DNA of 64,000 bases from Luteimonas aestuarii (GTDB taxonomy: Bacteria > Pseudomonadota > Gammaproteobacteria > Xanthomonadales > Xanthomonadaceae): the NCBI RefSeq assembly GCF_004357985.1, contig NZ_SMTF01000003.1:186001-250000 (forward strand), read 5' to 3'. Below the pieces are notes generated by a model, which saw nothing but the letters and a program-made list of their open reading frames with translations, did not search any database and was not told the origin of the DNA. Position numbers and translations under genes: made by a program. Within the stretch, counting starts at the first letter, position 1, and every line of letters starts with the position of its first letter. This document shows, piece by piece, positions 25,886 to 34,889 of the stretch.

Positions 25886-26791
25886 TCAGCCGCCGATCGC
25901 CTGCTCGGCGACCAGCCGCTGCACCCATCCGGAGAATGCCTGCACCCGTCGCGACAGGCGATGGCGATGCGGATACAGCAGCCACGCCTGCAGTGGCCCC
26001 GGGCGATGCGACGGCATGACCTCGACCAATTCACCGGATGCAATGTGCCGTCGCGCGTCGTAGCGCGGGATCTGGATCAGGCCGAGTCCTGCGATGCAGC
26101 AGGCGATGTAGGTATCGGCGCTGTTGGCCAGCACCATGCCACGCATCGCCACGGTGCGCGCCACGCCGCCGTCGTCGTACTCCCAGGCATCGATCCGCCC
26201 GGTCGATGGCAGCACGTAGTGCACGGCAAGATGGCTGCCCAGGTCCGTTGGCGCCATCGGCACGCCGTGCCGCTGCAGGTAGGCCGGGCTGGCGTAGTTG
26301 CCCTGCTCCAGCAGGCACAGCGGTTGGGCCACCAGGGACGGGTCGCGGACGGCACCGACCCGCAGCGCACAGTCCACGCCCTCCTGCTGCAGGTCCACCG
26401 GCCGATCCGTTGCCAGCAGTTCGAGCTCGATCTCGGGGTACTGCACGAAGAACCCGGGCAAGGCCGGGGCAATCAGCAGCGAGGCCATCCGCGTGGGCAC
26501 GTCCACCCGCAGGCGTCCGCTGGGCTGGGAGCCGGACTTGCGGAATACCGATTCGGTTTCCTCGATCTCGGCCAACAATCGCCGGCACCAGTCCAGGCAG
26601 GCCTCGCCATCGGCGGTCAATCGCATGCGTCGGGTGGTGCGCTGGATCAGCCGGGTCTGCAGTCGCGTCTCCAGCGCCTGGATCGCACCCGAGACCGTCG
26701 AGCGCGGCAGCTCCATCCGCTCTGCAGCGCCGCTGAAGCTGCCCAGGTCAGCCACGGTGACGAAGATTTCCAGCTGCCTGAGTCGATCCAC
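25886..26791 (-). CDS. LysR family transcriptional regulator
   Basis: 301 residues from a GTG start (MDRLRQLEIFVTVADLGSFS). The N-terminal winged HTH (AAERMELPRSTVSGAIQALE) and the substrate-binding domain of the LysR family are complete. The closest architecture is the group of repressors/activators that sit back to back with a short-chain dehydrogenase, as here: the SDR gene starts 108 nt away on the other strand, with a 17-nt palindrome between. The effector cannot be inferred. Confidence 0.92.
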   Translation of the reverse strand: MDRLRQLEIFVTVADLGSFSGAAERMELPRSTVSGAIQALETRLQTRLIQRTTRRMRLTADGEACLDWCRRLLAEIEETESVFRKSGSQPSGRLRVDVPTRMASLLIAPALPGFFVQYPEIELELLATDRPVDLQQEGVDCALRVGAVRDPSLVAQPLCLLEQGNYASPAYLQRHGVPMAPTDLGSHLAVHYVLPSTGRIDAWEYDDGGVARTVAMRGMVLANSADTYIACCIAGLGLIQIPRYDARRHIASGELVEVMPSHRPGPLQAWLLYPHRHRLSRRVQAFSGWVQRLVAEQAIGG

Positions 26792-26813
26792 GCGCCAAGA
26801 TTGTTCGATTTTC

Positions 26814-26830
26814 TCGAATTGTCAATTCGA
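26814..26830. promoter_or_regulatory. Palindrome in the LysR/SDR divergent region
   Basis: TCGAATTG, one central base, CAATTCGA: a perfect 8-bp inverted repeat 23 nt upstream of the LysR start and 70 nt upstream of the SDR start, the expected position of a LysR operator. The surrounding 26800-26850 stretch is distinctly AT-rich. Confidence 0.5.
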
Positions 26831-26899
26831 AACAGACCTATTTATCCACTACAGGCAAATAACCAGACTGGACGCCCATCCACACCTCGGGAGTAGCCC

Positions 26900-27673
26900 A
26901 TGGCAGCACGTACCCTCGACGGCAAGGTCGCCGTCATCGCCGGCGGTGGCAAGAATCTCGGTGCGCTGGTCGCCCGCCAGTTCGTCGAAGCCGGTGCCCG
27001 CGGCATCGCCCTGCACTACAACAGCGACGCCTCCCGCGCCGAAACCGAACGGACCGCTGCCGCGCTCAAGGCGATGGGCGCCGATGCCACCCTGTTCCAG
27101 GGCGACCTGTCGGTGGTCGCCAACAATGCCGCGCTGTTCGACCAGGCAAAGGCCCATTTCGGCCAGGTGGACATCGCCGTCAACACCGTGGGCGTGGTGA
27201 TCAAGAAGCCGATCGCGGACGTCAGCGAGGCCGACTTCGACCGCAGCTCCGATGCCAACGCGAAGGCCGCATTCTTCTTCCTGCAGCAGGCCGGGCGGAC
27301 GCTGGCCGACGGCGGCAGCATCGTCACCATCGTCAGCTCGCTGCTGGCCGCGTACACCCCGTACTACGCGGTGTATCCCGGCAGCAAGGCGGCGGTGGAG
27401 CATTACACGCGCGCAGCCTCGAAGGAGTTCGGCGACCGCGGCATTTCAGTCAATGCCATCGGACCGGGGCCGATGGACACGCCGTTCTTCTACGGGCAGG
27501 AAACACCGGAAGCGGTGCAGTACCACAGCACCGCGGCGGCGCTGAGCGGGTGGTCGAAGAAAGGCCTGACCGATATCGAGGACATCGCGCCCATCGTCCG
27601 CTTCCTGGTGACCGATGGCTGGTGGATCACCGGGCAGACCATTTTCGCCAACGGCGGCTACACCACGCGTTGA
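26900..27673 (+). CDS. Short-chain dehydrogenase/reductase
   Basis: 257 residues of classical SDR fold. The nucleotide-binding turn is GGGKNLG (15-21) instead of the usual TGxxxGxG, and NTVG (95-98) replaces NNAG. The catalytic set is intact: Ser146, Tyr159 and Lys163 (YPGSK). SVNAIGPGPMDTPFF and the C-terminal ITGQTIFANGG fit the family. It should reduce or oxidise a small alcohol/ketone with NAD(P). ATG 26900 follows CGGGAG. Divergent from the LysR regulator, which probably controls it. Confidence 0.9.
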   Translation: MAARTLDGKVAVIAGGGKNLGALVARQFVEAGARGIALHYNSDASRAETERTAAALKAMGADATLFQGDLSVVANNAALFDQAKAHFGQVDIAVNTVGVVIKKPIADVSEADFDRSSDANAKAAFFFLQQAGRTLADGGSIVTIVSSLLAAYTPYYAVYPGSKAAVEHYTRAASKEFGDRGISVNAIGPGPMDTPFFYGQETPEAVQYHSTAAALSGWSKKGLTDIEDIAPIVRFLVTDGWWITGQTIFANGGYTTR

Positions 27674-27759
27674 CATTGAACACCGGGCCGGCAGCCCCGG
27701 ATGACGACACTGCGCCTGCTGTGCCACTCTTTGCATTCATCCATGCTCGGGGCATCCGC

Positions 27760-28128
27760 ATGTCGTTCCGTCCACAAGGTCCGGGACCCGGTTTCGTCGT
27801 GGCCAGGCTGTTGCTGGCCAGCGTATTCATCGTCATGGGCGCGTGGCGCCTCTGGGCCGCGTACAACGGCACGGTCACCAGCGGCGCCACGCTGACCTTC
27901 AGTGCGGCCGAACTGGTGCTGGGCATGCTGGTGGCCGCCGGCTGGAAGCTGCGCTGGACTGCGTTGCTGTCCGCCGCGCTGATGATCGCCGACGCGGTGC
28001 TGTCCCATCCGTTCTGGGCCTTCGCCGAACCCGACCGCAGTGCGCAGCTCCTGCACTTCATGAAGAACGTCAACATTGTCGGCGGCTTCCTGCTGCTGTC
28101 GCTCGCCGCGCCCACGCGCCGGCGCTAG
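27760..28128 (+). CDS. DoxX-like membrane protein
   Basis: 122 residues with four membrane segments (VVARLLLASVFIVMGAWRLW, LVLGMLVAAGWKLRWTALL, the ADAVLSHPFWAF region, and IVGGFLLLSLAAP). The HFMKNVNIVGGFLLL ending is characteristic of the DoxX/YphA group, which is poorly understood (some members assist thiosulfate or redox metabolism). ATG 27760 was chosen because upstream residues match nothing and lack hydrophobic character. It lies between the SDR gene and the antiporter gene, both co-directional, and may share their transcript. Confidence 0.78.
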   Translation: MSFRPQGPGPGFVVARLLLASVFIVMGAWRLWAAYNGTVTSGATLTFSAAELVLGMLVAAGWKLRWTALLSAALMIADAVLSHPFWAFAEPDRSAQLLHFMKNVNIVGGFLLLSLAAPTRRR

Positions 28129-28143
28129 GACGGGAAGACAGCC

Positions 28144-29994
28144 ATGGCCGTCGAAGGCGATCCGAACAACCTGCTGCGCGCGGTCGCACTGCTTGGCGCG
28201 GCGGTGGTCGCGGTCCCCCTGTTCCGCAAGCTGGGCCTGGGCTCGGTGCTGGGCTACCTCACCGCGGGCCTGGTGATCGGGCCGTTCGGCTTCGGCTGGT
28301 TCGCCCATCCGCAGGCGATCCTGCATTTCGCCGAACTGGGCGTGGTGATGTTCCTGTTCATCGTCGGACTGGAAATGCGGCCCTCGCACCTCTGGGGGCT
28401 GCGGCGGCAGATCTTCGGCCTCGGCGCGCTGCAGATCGGCGTATGCACGGTGGCGCTGACCGGCGTCGGCCTGCTGTTCGGGTTCCCGTTGCCGGTGGCG
28501 TTCGTCGGCGGTGCCGGCTTCGTGCTCACCTCCACCGCCATCGTGATGCAATTGCTGGGCGAACGTGGGGACATCGCCCTGCCGCGCGGCCAGCGCATGG
28601 TCTCGATCCTGCTGTTCGAAGACATGCTGATCGTGCCGCTGCTGGCGCTGATGGCCTTCATGTCGCCGTTGCCGACTGATCCGGATGCGCCTTCGCGCCT
28701 GGCAAGCATCGGCATCGCCACCGCATCGCTGGTCGGCCTGCTGCTTGCCGGCCTCTACCTGCTCAACCCGATGTTCCGCATCCTCGCCGCGGCCAAGGCG
28801 CGCGAGGTGATGACCGCCGCCGCCCTGCTGGTGGTGCTGGGTGCGGCGGTACTGATGGAAATGGGCGGGCTGTCGATGGCGATGGGCGCGTTCCTGGCAG
28901 GCGTGCTGCTGTCGGAATCGACGTTCCGCCACCAGATCGAGGCCGACATCGAACCGTTCCGCGGCATCCTGCTCGGGCTGTTCTTCGTCGCGGTGGGCAT
29001 GTCGCTCGACCTGTCCGTGGTGGTGGCCAACTGGCAGCTGATCGCGCTCGCGGTGCCGGCGCTGATGCTGGCCAAGGGCGCGTGCATCTACGGCGTCGCG
29101 CGCCTGCTGCGCAGCAGCCACGGCGACGCGCTGGACCGCGCGGCGCTGATGGCGCAGGGCGGCGAATTCGCCTTCGTGCTGTACAGCGCGGCGATGGCGG
29201 CGGGCATCATCACCGCCGAAGCCAACAGCAACCTGACCGCCATCGTGGTGCTGTCGATGGTGCTGACACCGCTGGTGGTGCTGGCAATCCGGCCGTTGAT
29301 GCCGCGCACGCAGGCCTCGCTCGACGGCGTGGAGGAAGTGGATGGACAGCGCGGAAGCGTGCTGATCATCGGCTTCGGCCGCTTCGGCCAGGTGATGAGC
29401 CAGTCGCTGCTGGCGCGCGACGTGGACGTGACCATCATCGACACCGACATCGAGATGATCACCAGTGCGGCCGAGTTCGGCTTCAAGGTCTACTACGGCG
29501 ACGGCGGCAGGCTGGACGTGCTGCATGCCTCGGGCGCGCACTCGGCGCGCGCGATCGCGGTCTGCATCGACAAGCCGGAGACCTCGAGCCACATCGTCGA
29601 GGTCGCGCGAACGCACTTCCCGCAGGCGAAGCTGCTGGTGCGTGCCTACGACCGCGAGCACTCGCTCAAACTGGTCAACGCCGGCGTCGACTTCCAGATC
29701 CGCGAGACGTTCGAGTCGGCGGTGGCATTCGGCGAGGCGGCGCTGCGCGAAGTGGGCGTGGATGCGGAAGAAGCAGCCGAGATCGCCGCACAGGTGCGCA
29801 AGCTGGACGCGGAACGGTTCGAACTGGAAATGGCCAGCAACGACGTACGCGCCGGCATCCCGATGCTGCTCAACAACACCGGCGGCGTCGCCCCGAAGCC
29901 CACGCCGTTCACCACGCCCCGCCGCGAGGGTCGCGCACTGCACGCATCCGAAGGCGAAGCGTTGCCGGGCGAAGGCGCGCAGCCCGCGGATTGA
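28144..29994 (+). CDS. Kef-type K+/H+ antiporter with RCK domain
   Basis: 616 residues: an N-terminal CPA2 exchanger domain of about 12 membrane segments (LGLGSVLGYLTAGLVIGPFGFG, FLFIVGLEMRP, ILLFEDMLIVPLLAL) and a C-terminal RCK/TrkA_N domain from about residue 402 (VLIIGFGRFGQVMSQSLL), as in KefB and KefC. Those export K+ in exchange for H+ to acidify the cytoplasm during electrophile stress and are gated by glutathione adducts. The neighbourhood (SDR, DoxX-like) would fit stress by reactive carbonyls, but that is inference. No KefF/KefG partner is seen. ATG 28144 follows ggaagacagcc. Confidence 0.9.
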   Translation: MAVEGDPNNLLRAVALLGAAVVAVPLFRKLGLGSVLGYLTAGLVIGPFGFGWFAHPQAILHFAELGVVMFLFIVGLEMRPSHLWGLRRQIFGLGALQIGVCTVALTGVGLLFGFPLPVAFVGGAGFVLTSTAIVMQLLGERGDIALPRGQRMVSILLFEDMLIVPLLALMAFMSPLPTDPDAPSRLASIGIATASLVGLLLAGLYLLNPMFRILAAAKAREVMTAAALLVVLGAAVLMEMGGLSMAMGAFLAGVLLSESTFRHQIEADIEPFRGILLGLFFVAVGMSLDLSVVVANWQLIALAVPALMLAKGACIYGVARLLRSSHGDALDRAALMAQGGEFAFVLYSAAMAAGIITAEANSNLTAIVVLSMVLTPLVVLAIRPLMPRTQASLDGVEEVDGQRGSVLIIGFGRFGQVMSQSLLARDVDVTIIDTDIEMITSAAEFGFKVYYGDGGRLDVLHASGAHSARAIAVCIDKPETSSHIVEVARTHFPQAKLLVRAYDREHSLKLVNAGVDFQIRETFESAVAFGEAALREVGVDAEEAAEIAAQVRKLDAERFELEMASNDVRAGIPMLLNNTGGVAPKPTPFTTPRREGRALHASEGEALPGEGAQPAD

Positions 29995-30092
29995 TCGAAG
30001 TGGATGGATGGCTTGCCGCTGCGCCATCATTCCACCGCTCGGTCGATACTGTCCGAGGACGATCCATGGCACGAAATGGCGTCACTCTCCGC

Positions 30093-30375
30093 GCCAAGGT
30101 CGCTGCCTTGCGAATCCACTGCAGGGCTGATGGCCAAGTCGGCCAGGAACAAGCGCGTTCCCGCTGAAGGGCGGGTTGCTTTCTTTGCTGGCACACTGCA
30201 AAGCGAACGGCGAAGCCGTTCAGGAAAGTAACCAAAGAAATGCCTTTCCGCGATCACAGCTGACCGGGCGCTTTGATCTCGACACGATTTTTCGACAGGA
30301 CATCCTTGTCCTGTCGAAGAACGTCCGGCGTCCATGCCGGACGCCCTCCGGGTCTCCGAGCAGCGTTGCTGCTCG
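30093..30375 (-). repeat. Multi-hairpin dispersed element, copy 2
   Basis: Same unit as copy 1, opposite orientation. Hairpins: CCCGC/GCGGG (30160-30175), GGTTGCTTTC with GAAAGTAACC (30174-30183 with 30224-30233), TTCGACAGGACA/TGTCCTGTCGAA (30291-30318, loop TCCT), CGTCCGGC/GCCGGACG (30322-30343), CGAGCAGC/GCTGCTCG (30357-30375). Arm sequences differ from copies 1 and 3 but pairing is kept. It fills the 29995-30495 gap between two convergent genes; a fragment resembling a common dispersed repeat (GTCATCCCGGC) follows near 30401-30411. Confidence 0.85.
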
Positions 30376-30495
30376 ACGCGAATCCACACGCCCGACAGCC
30401 GTCATCCCGGCACAAGCAGCGACCCAGCGTCTTTCGCCCTCAGCAACTCGGGCGTCGAAGCCCTTGGGTCCGGACTTGCGGCGGGACGCGCGGAG

Positions 30496-31869
30496 CTACA
30501 CCTCCACCACCATCCCCGGCCGCGCCAACCGTACGTCGGCGCCGAAGCGTTCGCCGATCTCACCGGCCAGTGCCTCGCGTGCGCGGTCCTCGCCGTGCAC
30601 CAGCACCAGCGGCGGGCTGCCCTCGAACGCCCCGTACCACGCCATCAGCCCGCGCTGGTCGGTGTGCGCCGACAGTCCACCGACGGTATGCACGGAGGCA
30701 TTCACCCGATGGTCGCTGCCATGGATGCGCACCCACTTCGCGCCATCCACCACGCGCCGGCCAAGCGTGCCTTCCGACTGGTAGCCGACGAACACGATGT
30801 GGGTGTTGCGGCGGTCGATGTTGTGGCGGAAGTGGTGCAGGATGCGGCCGCCGTTGGCCATGCCGCTGCCGGCGATCACGATGGCGCCATCCTGCAGCCG
30901 GTTGATCGCCATCGAATCCTCGACCGATTCGGTGATGCGCAGGTTGGGCAGGCGGAACGGGCTGGGGTGCGAGGCCCAGACCTTGCGCGCATCGTCGTCG
31001 AACAGGGCATCGTGGCGGTCGTAGATCTCCACCACCTTGGCCGCCATCGGGCTGTCGAGGAAGATCCGCCAGCGCGACATGTTCCATTCGTCCCAATGCC
31101 TGGCGAACCAGTACAGCAGTTCCTGCGAGCGGCCGACCGCGAACGCGGGGATCAGCACCTTGCCGCGGGCCTCCCACGCCTGGTCGAGGATGCCGCCGAA
31201 CTCGCGCACGGTGTCCAGCCGGTCGCGGTGGTTGCGATCGCCGTAGGTCGCTTCCATCAGCACCAGGTCGGCCTCGCGGATCGCCACCGGGTCGCGCAGG
31301 ATCGGCGTGCCGGGCGGGCCGAGGTCGCCGGAGAACACCAGCTTCCGCCCGTCGGCCCATACCTCGACGATCGACGAACCGAGGATGTGGCCGGCATCGC
31401 GGAAGGCGATCTCGACGCCGGGCAGGATCGTGTTGCGCGCGTCGTACCGCAGCGGTCGCAGCTGCGGCAGCAGCCGCTCCACGTCGCGGCGCGTGAACAG
31501 CGGCATCGCTTCCGGTTCGCCGTCGCGGCGCTTGCGGTTCTCGCGCTCGGCATCGCTTTCGGCCAGCGAGGCCGCATCGAGCAGCATCACCGGCACCAGT
31601 TCGGCGCCGGCCTGCTGGATGAACACCGGCCCCTTGAAGCCCTGCCACGCCAGCCGCGGCAGGCGGCCGATGTGGTCGATGTGGGCGTGGCTCAGCACCA
31701 CCGCATCCAGCGTGGCCGGATCGAACGGAAAGGGTTCGAAATTACGCCGCTCGGCCTCGCGCCCGCCCTGGACCATGCCGCAGTCGAGCAGCACACGCTT
31801 TCCGGCGGCCTCGACCAGGTGCATCGAACCGGTGACCTCGCCGGCCGCGCCATGGAACGTCACCCGCAT
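30496..31869 (-). CDS. Metallo-beta-lactamase/beta-CASP RNA-processing exonuclease
   Basis: 457 residues. The MBL domain has SHAHIDHIGRLP (zinc-binding HxHxDH) and DAGHILGSS, ATYGDRNH follows, and the beta-CASP and RNA-specificity (RMMBL) parts are recognised by IPAFAVGRSQELLYW and HTVGGLSAHTDQRGLMAW. Such proteins (YSH1/CPSF-73-like, bacterial orphan beta-CASP) are predicted endo/exoribonucleases. ATG 31869 (MRVTFHGAAGEVTGSMHLV) follows GGAGGGCAGG; the frame stays open for another 2.2 kb upstream on the antisense of the M13 gene, but this has no family similarity. Divergent from the M13 gene. Confidence 0.9.
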   Translation of the reverse strand: MRVTFHGAAGEVTGSMHLVEAAGKRVLLDCGMVQGGREAERRNFEPFPFDPATLDAVVLSHAHIDHIGRLPRLAWQGFKGPVFIQQAGAELVPVMLLDAASLAESDAERENRKRRDGEPEAMPLFTRRDVERLLPQLRPLRYDARNTILPGVEIAFRDAGHILGSSIVEVWADGRKLVFSGDLGPPGTPILRDPVAIREADLVLMEATYGDRNHRDRLDTVREFGGILDQAWEARGKVLIPAFAVGRSQELLYWFARHWDEWNMSRWRIFLDSPMAAKVVEIYDRHDALFDDDARKVWASHPSPFRLPNLRITESVEDSMAINRLQDGAIVIAGSGMANGGRILHHFRHNIDRRNTHIVFVGYQSEGTLGRRVVDGAKWVRIHGSDHRVNASVHTVGGLSAHTDQRGLMAWYGAFEGSPPLVLVHGEDRAREALAGEIGERFGADVRLARPGMVVEV

Positions 31870-31971
31870 GCCTGCCCTCCTCCACTGTCGCCTCTGATTC
31901 TGCGCCCGCCGTGCACGCGATGCGAGCACCTGTTCAGCGAGCCGGGTCACGTTCGGTCGCGGGGCGCTTGC

Positions 31972-31977
31972 TAGAAT
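31972..31977 (+). promoter_or_regulatory. Candidate -10 box for the M13-like gene
   Basis: TAGAAT, 27 nt before the ATG at 32005, in the short divergent gap to the beta-CASP gene. The -35 is not obvious. Confidence 0.4.
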
Positions 31978-32004
31978 TCCGCCACTTTCAAGTAAGGATG
32001 CCCG

Positions 32005-34011
32005 ATGCGCCACACGCAGCCCCTCGCCCTGGCCCTGGCCGTCACCCTCGTGCTCGGCCTGATGCCCAGCGACGCCGATGCCCAGCGCCGACGCGCACCT
32101 GCCGTCACGCCGGCGTGCACGGACTTCTACAGCGAAGCCAACAAGGACTGGTTGGCCGCGAACACCGTGGTCGGCTCCGGCAGCGTTTCGGCACTGGGCG
32201 AACTGCAGCAGCGTGCCGTGCAGCAGCAGCGCGAACTGCTGGATGCGGCAATGCGCACGCCGCAGAACGAAGTGCAGACGCTGTTGGGCCACTTCTGGGC
32301 CAGCGGCATCGACGAGGCCGCCGTGGAAGCCGACGGCGCCAATCCCATCGCGCCCATGCTGGGCCGGATCAATGCGATCCGCCGGGCTCGCGACATCGCG
32401 CCCGCCATCGCCGCCCTGCACCAGGTGGGCATCCCGGTGGCGTTCAACTTCACCGCCGACCTCGACCTGTCCGACCTCGACCGCTACGCCGGTTACTTCG
32501 CGCAGGGCGGCCTGGGCCTCCCGGATCCCGCCTACTACACCAGCGAGGACCCCGACGCGCGCACCCTGCTGGGCCGCTACACCGAGTACGTCTCGAACAT
32601 CCTGCGCCTGACCGGCACGCCGGAAGACCGCGTGGCCGCGGAGATGGCGCAGGTCCTGGACCTGGAGACGCGCATCGCGCGCCTGTCGCGCCCGGTCGAA
32701 TCGCTGCGCGATCCGCGCGCGAACTACGCGATGGTGCCGGTGGCGGGTTTCGCGCGCCAGTACCGCAACCTGCAGCTGGCCGATTTCCTGAAGGCGCAGG
32801 GTGTCTCCGCCGAACAGGTGTCGCTGGCCAACCCCGAGCTGTTCGCGCAGCTCGATGCGCTGGTCAACAGCCTGCGTCCGGACCAGTGGAAGACCTACCT
32901 GCGCTTCCACGTCGGCAACGCCATGGCGCCCTACCTGTCGAAGCCGTTCCGCGACGTGGAGTTCGAGTTCCACGGCCGCGTGTTGCGCGGTGAAAGCGCA
33001 CAACTGCCGCGCGAAACGCAGGTGCTGAACGCGATCAACCGCGCCGCCGGCGCCATGCTGGCGCGCGAATACGTCGCACGCCACCTGCCGGCGACCACCG
33101 CCTCGCGCGCGAACGACATCGCCGGCAACGTGCGCGATGCGCTGGCCCGTGCGGTCGGACGCAACGCCTGGATGTCGCCGCAGGCCAAGCAGGAAGCCGC
33201 CGCCAAGATCGCGGCGCTGCAGATCGAAGTGGGCCCGTCGCTGCGCGAACTGGACTACACCACGCAGCCGATGGGCCGCAGCAGCTTCGGCAGCAACATG
33301 CTGATCGCGTCCACCTGGCATCGGCGCGAGGAGATGCGCCGGATCGGCCGGACCGATGCGCGGCGGCGCTGGGACGTATTGCCGCAGCAACCGGTCCTGG
33401 CCTACGACATCGCGCACAACCGCCTGCTGGTGTCGGCGGCCGCGCTGCAGTCGCCAGTGCTGGACATGGGCATGGACACCGCCGCGCAGTACGGCAGTTT
33501 CGGCGCGATGGTGGCGCACGAGATCGGTCGCAGCGTCGATTTCGCGGGGCGCCAGGTGGATGCCGCCGGCAACCTGCGCAACTGGTGGACGGCCAACGAC
33601 GAGGCCGCGTGGCTGGGCCGCGCCGACCTGCTGGTCGCGCAGTACAACGCCTATGACTACCCGGGGCTGGATGCGATGAAGGTCAACGGCGCGTTGACGC
33701 GCGACCAGAACATGGTCGACCTGTCCGCCGTGGAACTGGCGTGGGACGCTTGGTCCACCGCGCAGCCGGATGCGGAGGCCTCCGCTCGGGAAGGTTTCTT
33801 CAGGGGCTGGGCACAGCTGTGGCGCCAGCAGTCGTCGGCGGATGTCGCCAGCCGCGACCAGGCCACCGCCGTGCATGCGCCGGGCAAGTGGCGCGTCAAT
33901 GGTCCCTTGGCAAACCACCCCGCGTTCGCCGAAACCTTCAAGTGCGCCGTCGGCACCGGATTGGTGCGCAAGGCGGACGAGCAGGTTTCGATCTGGCGTG
34001 AAGGGCCATGA
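32005..34011 (+). CDS. M13 (neprilysin)-family protein with disrupted zinc site
   Basis: 668 residues with an N-terminal signal peptide (MRHTQPLALALAVTLVLGL, cleavage near DADAQ). The whole M13 layout is recognisable, including the N-terminal peptidase_M13_N domain and the C-terminal conserved region, but the zinc motif HExxH reads HEIGR (505-509) and the ENIAD motif that gives the third zinc ligand reads QNMVD (568-572). Two of three ligands are therefore lost, so it is probably not a peptidase. GRQVDAAGNLRNWWT still matches active relatives. AAGGA precedes ATG 32005 by 6 nt. The gene is otherwise full-length with no frameshift, so the protein is likely retained for another role. Confidence 0.88.
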   Translation: MRHTQPLALALAVTLVLGLMPSDADAQRRRAPAVTPACTDFYSEANKDWLAANTVVGSGSVSALGELQQRAVQQQRELLDAAMRTPQNEVQTLLGHFWASGIDEAAVEADGANPIAPMLGRINAIRRARDIAPAIAALHQVGIPVAFNFTADLDLSDLDRYAGYFAQGGLGLPDPAYYTSEDPDARTLLGRYTEYVSNILRLTGTPEDRVAAEMAQVLDLETRIARLSRPVESLRDPRANYAMVPVAGFARQYRNLQLADFLKAQGVSAEQVSLANPELFAQLDALVNSLRPDQWKTYLRFHVGNAMAPYLSKPFRDVEFEFHGRVLRGESAQLPRETQVLNAINRAAGAMLAREYVARHLPATTASRANDIAGNVRDALARAVGRNAWMSPQAKQEAAAKIAALQIEVGPSLRELDYTTQPMGRSSFGSNMLIASTWHRREEMRRIGRTDARRRWDVLPQQPVLAYDIAHNRLLVSAAALQSPVLDMGMDTAAQYGSFGAMVAHEIGRSVDFAGRQVDAAGNLRNWWTANDEAAWLGRADLLVAQYNAYDYPGLDAMKVNGALTRDQNMVDLSAVELAWDAWSTAQPDAEASAREGFFRGWAQLWRQQSSADVASRDQATAVHAPGKWRVNGPLANHPAFAETFKCAVGTGLVRKADEQVSIWREGP

Positions 34012-34081
34012 CGCGTGGTTCGTGATCTGTAAATGGCAGATCCGGAACAGCAGGCGCCTGGCCTCATTACACCTGCCACAA

Positions 34082-34106
34082 GAAGGTCGCGCGTTGCGCG
34101 GCCTTC
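34082..34106 (+). terminator. Terminator after the M13-like gene
   Basis: GAAGGTCGCGC (34082-34092) and GCGCGGCCTTC (34096-34106) pair over 11 bp, including one G-T pair, with a GTT loop and CTTT following. It lies between two convergent genes. Confidence 0.7.
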
Positions 34107-34141
34107 CTTTACGAATCACCAATCAGCATCCGCCCACCTCG

Positions 34142-34807
34142 TCACATCCCCCGGATGCCCCGCGGCCCGCGCGGCCTGCCGCCACCGAATGGCGGCTGCC
34201 CGCGCCAGTAACGGATCAGCAGCCAGCCGAACAGCATGCCGCCGAGGTGCGCGAAGTGCGCCACGCCCGACTGCGTACCGGTCACGCCGAACAGCAGCGA
34301 GATCACGCCGTACACGATCACCAACGTGCGCGCCTTCATCGGCACCGGCGGGATCAGCAGCATCACCCGCTGGTTGGGAAACAGCAGGCCATAGGCCAGC
34401 AACAGGCCGAACACGCCACCGGACGCGCCTACGGTGCGGACGATCCCCGTGCCTTGGTCCAGCATCCAGGAGGCGACCGCCAGTTGGCACAGCCCAGCGC
34501 CTACCACGCACACGAGGTAATAGGACAGGTAACGGCGATTGCCCCAAACATGCTCCAACTGCGCTCCGAACATCAGCAGCGCCAGCATGTTGAACAGCAG
34601 GTGCGGAAGATTGCCGTGCATGAAGCCATAGGTCAGCAACTGCCATGGCATGAAACGAGCCCCCTGCGAAGCGTAGGGTTCCGGCATGCCCAGCGGCCAG
34701 AGCTCGAAAGGCGTGAATACGCGTCCGCCAAGCATGGCCTGCAAGAGGAATACGGCGGCATTGGCAATCAGCAGCGCCTTGGTGATCGGGGGGAGATTGG
34801 TGAACAT
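34142..34807 (-). CDS. Rhomboid-family intramembrane serine protease
   Basis: 221 residues with six membrane segments. The catalytic pair is visible: Ser in GASGGVFGLL and His in HFAHLGGMLFGW; HGNLPHLLFNMLAL provides the conserved HxxxN region. Rhomboids cleave other membrane proteins inside the bilayer. The C-terminus is short and Gly/Arg-rich (PPFGGGRPRGPRGIRGM). ATG 34807 (MFTNLPPITKALLIAN) matches the family start. Substrate unknown. It faces the M13-like gene and lies 82 nt downstream of the ATL gene on the same strand. Confidence 0.92.
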   Translation of the reverse strand: MFTNLPPITKALLIANAAVFLLQAMLGGRVFTPFELWPLGMPEPYASQGARFMPWQLLTYGFMHGNLPHLLFNMLALLMFGAQLEHVWGNRRYLSYYLVCVVGAGLCQLAVASWMLDQGTGIVRTVGASGGVFGLLLAYGLLFPNQRVMLLIPPVPMKARTLVIVYGVISLLFGVTGTQSGVAHFAHLGGMLFGWLLIRYWRGQPPFGGGRPRGPRGIRGM

Positions 34808-34889
34808 CCTGTTGCCTTCTACGCTCGGAAATGCATGTGAGTCGCCCGCAAGGTGTAGCGCATGCGCGGGATGCGTGCGATGAAACCGT

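Noticed and set aside
27658-30072. 800-codon minus-strand open frame
   Set aside because: Antisense to the Kef-type antiporter and DoxX-like genes; His/Gln/Arg-rich, no domains.
30496-34122. Open frame of over 1200 codons on the minus strand, extending the beta-CASP gene upstream
   Set aside because: The part above 31869 is antisense to the M13-like gene, has no family similarity and a skewed composition. The family start and ribosome site are at 31869.
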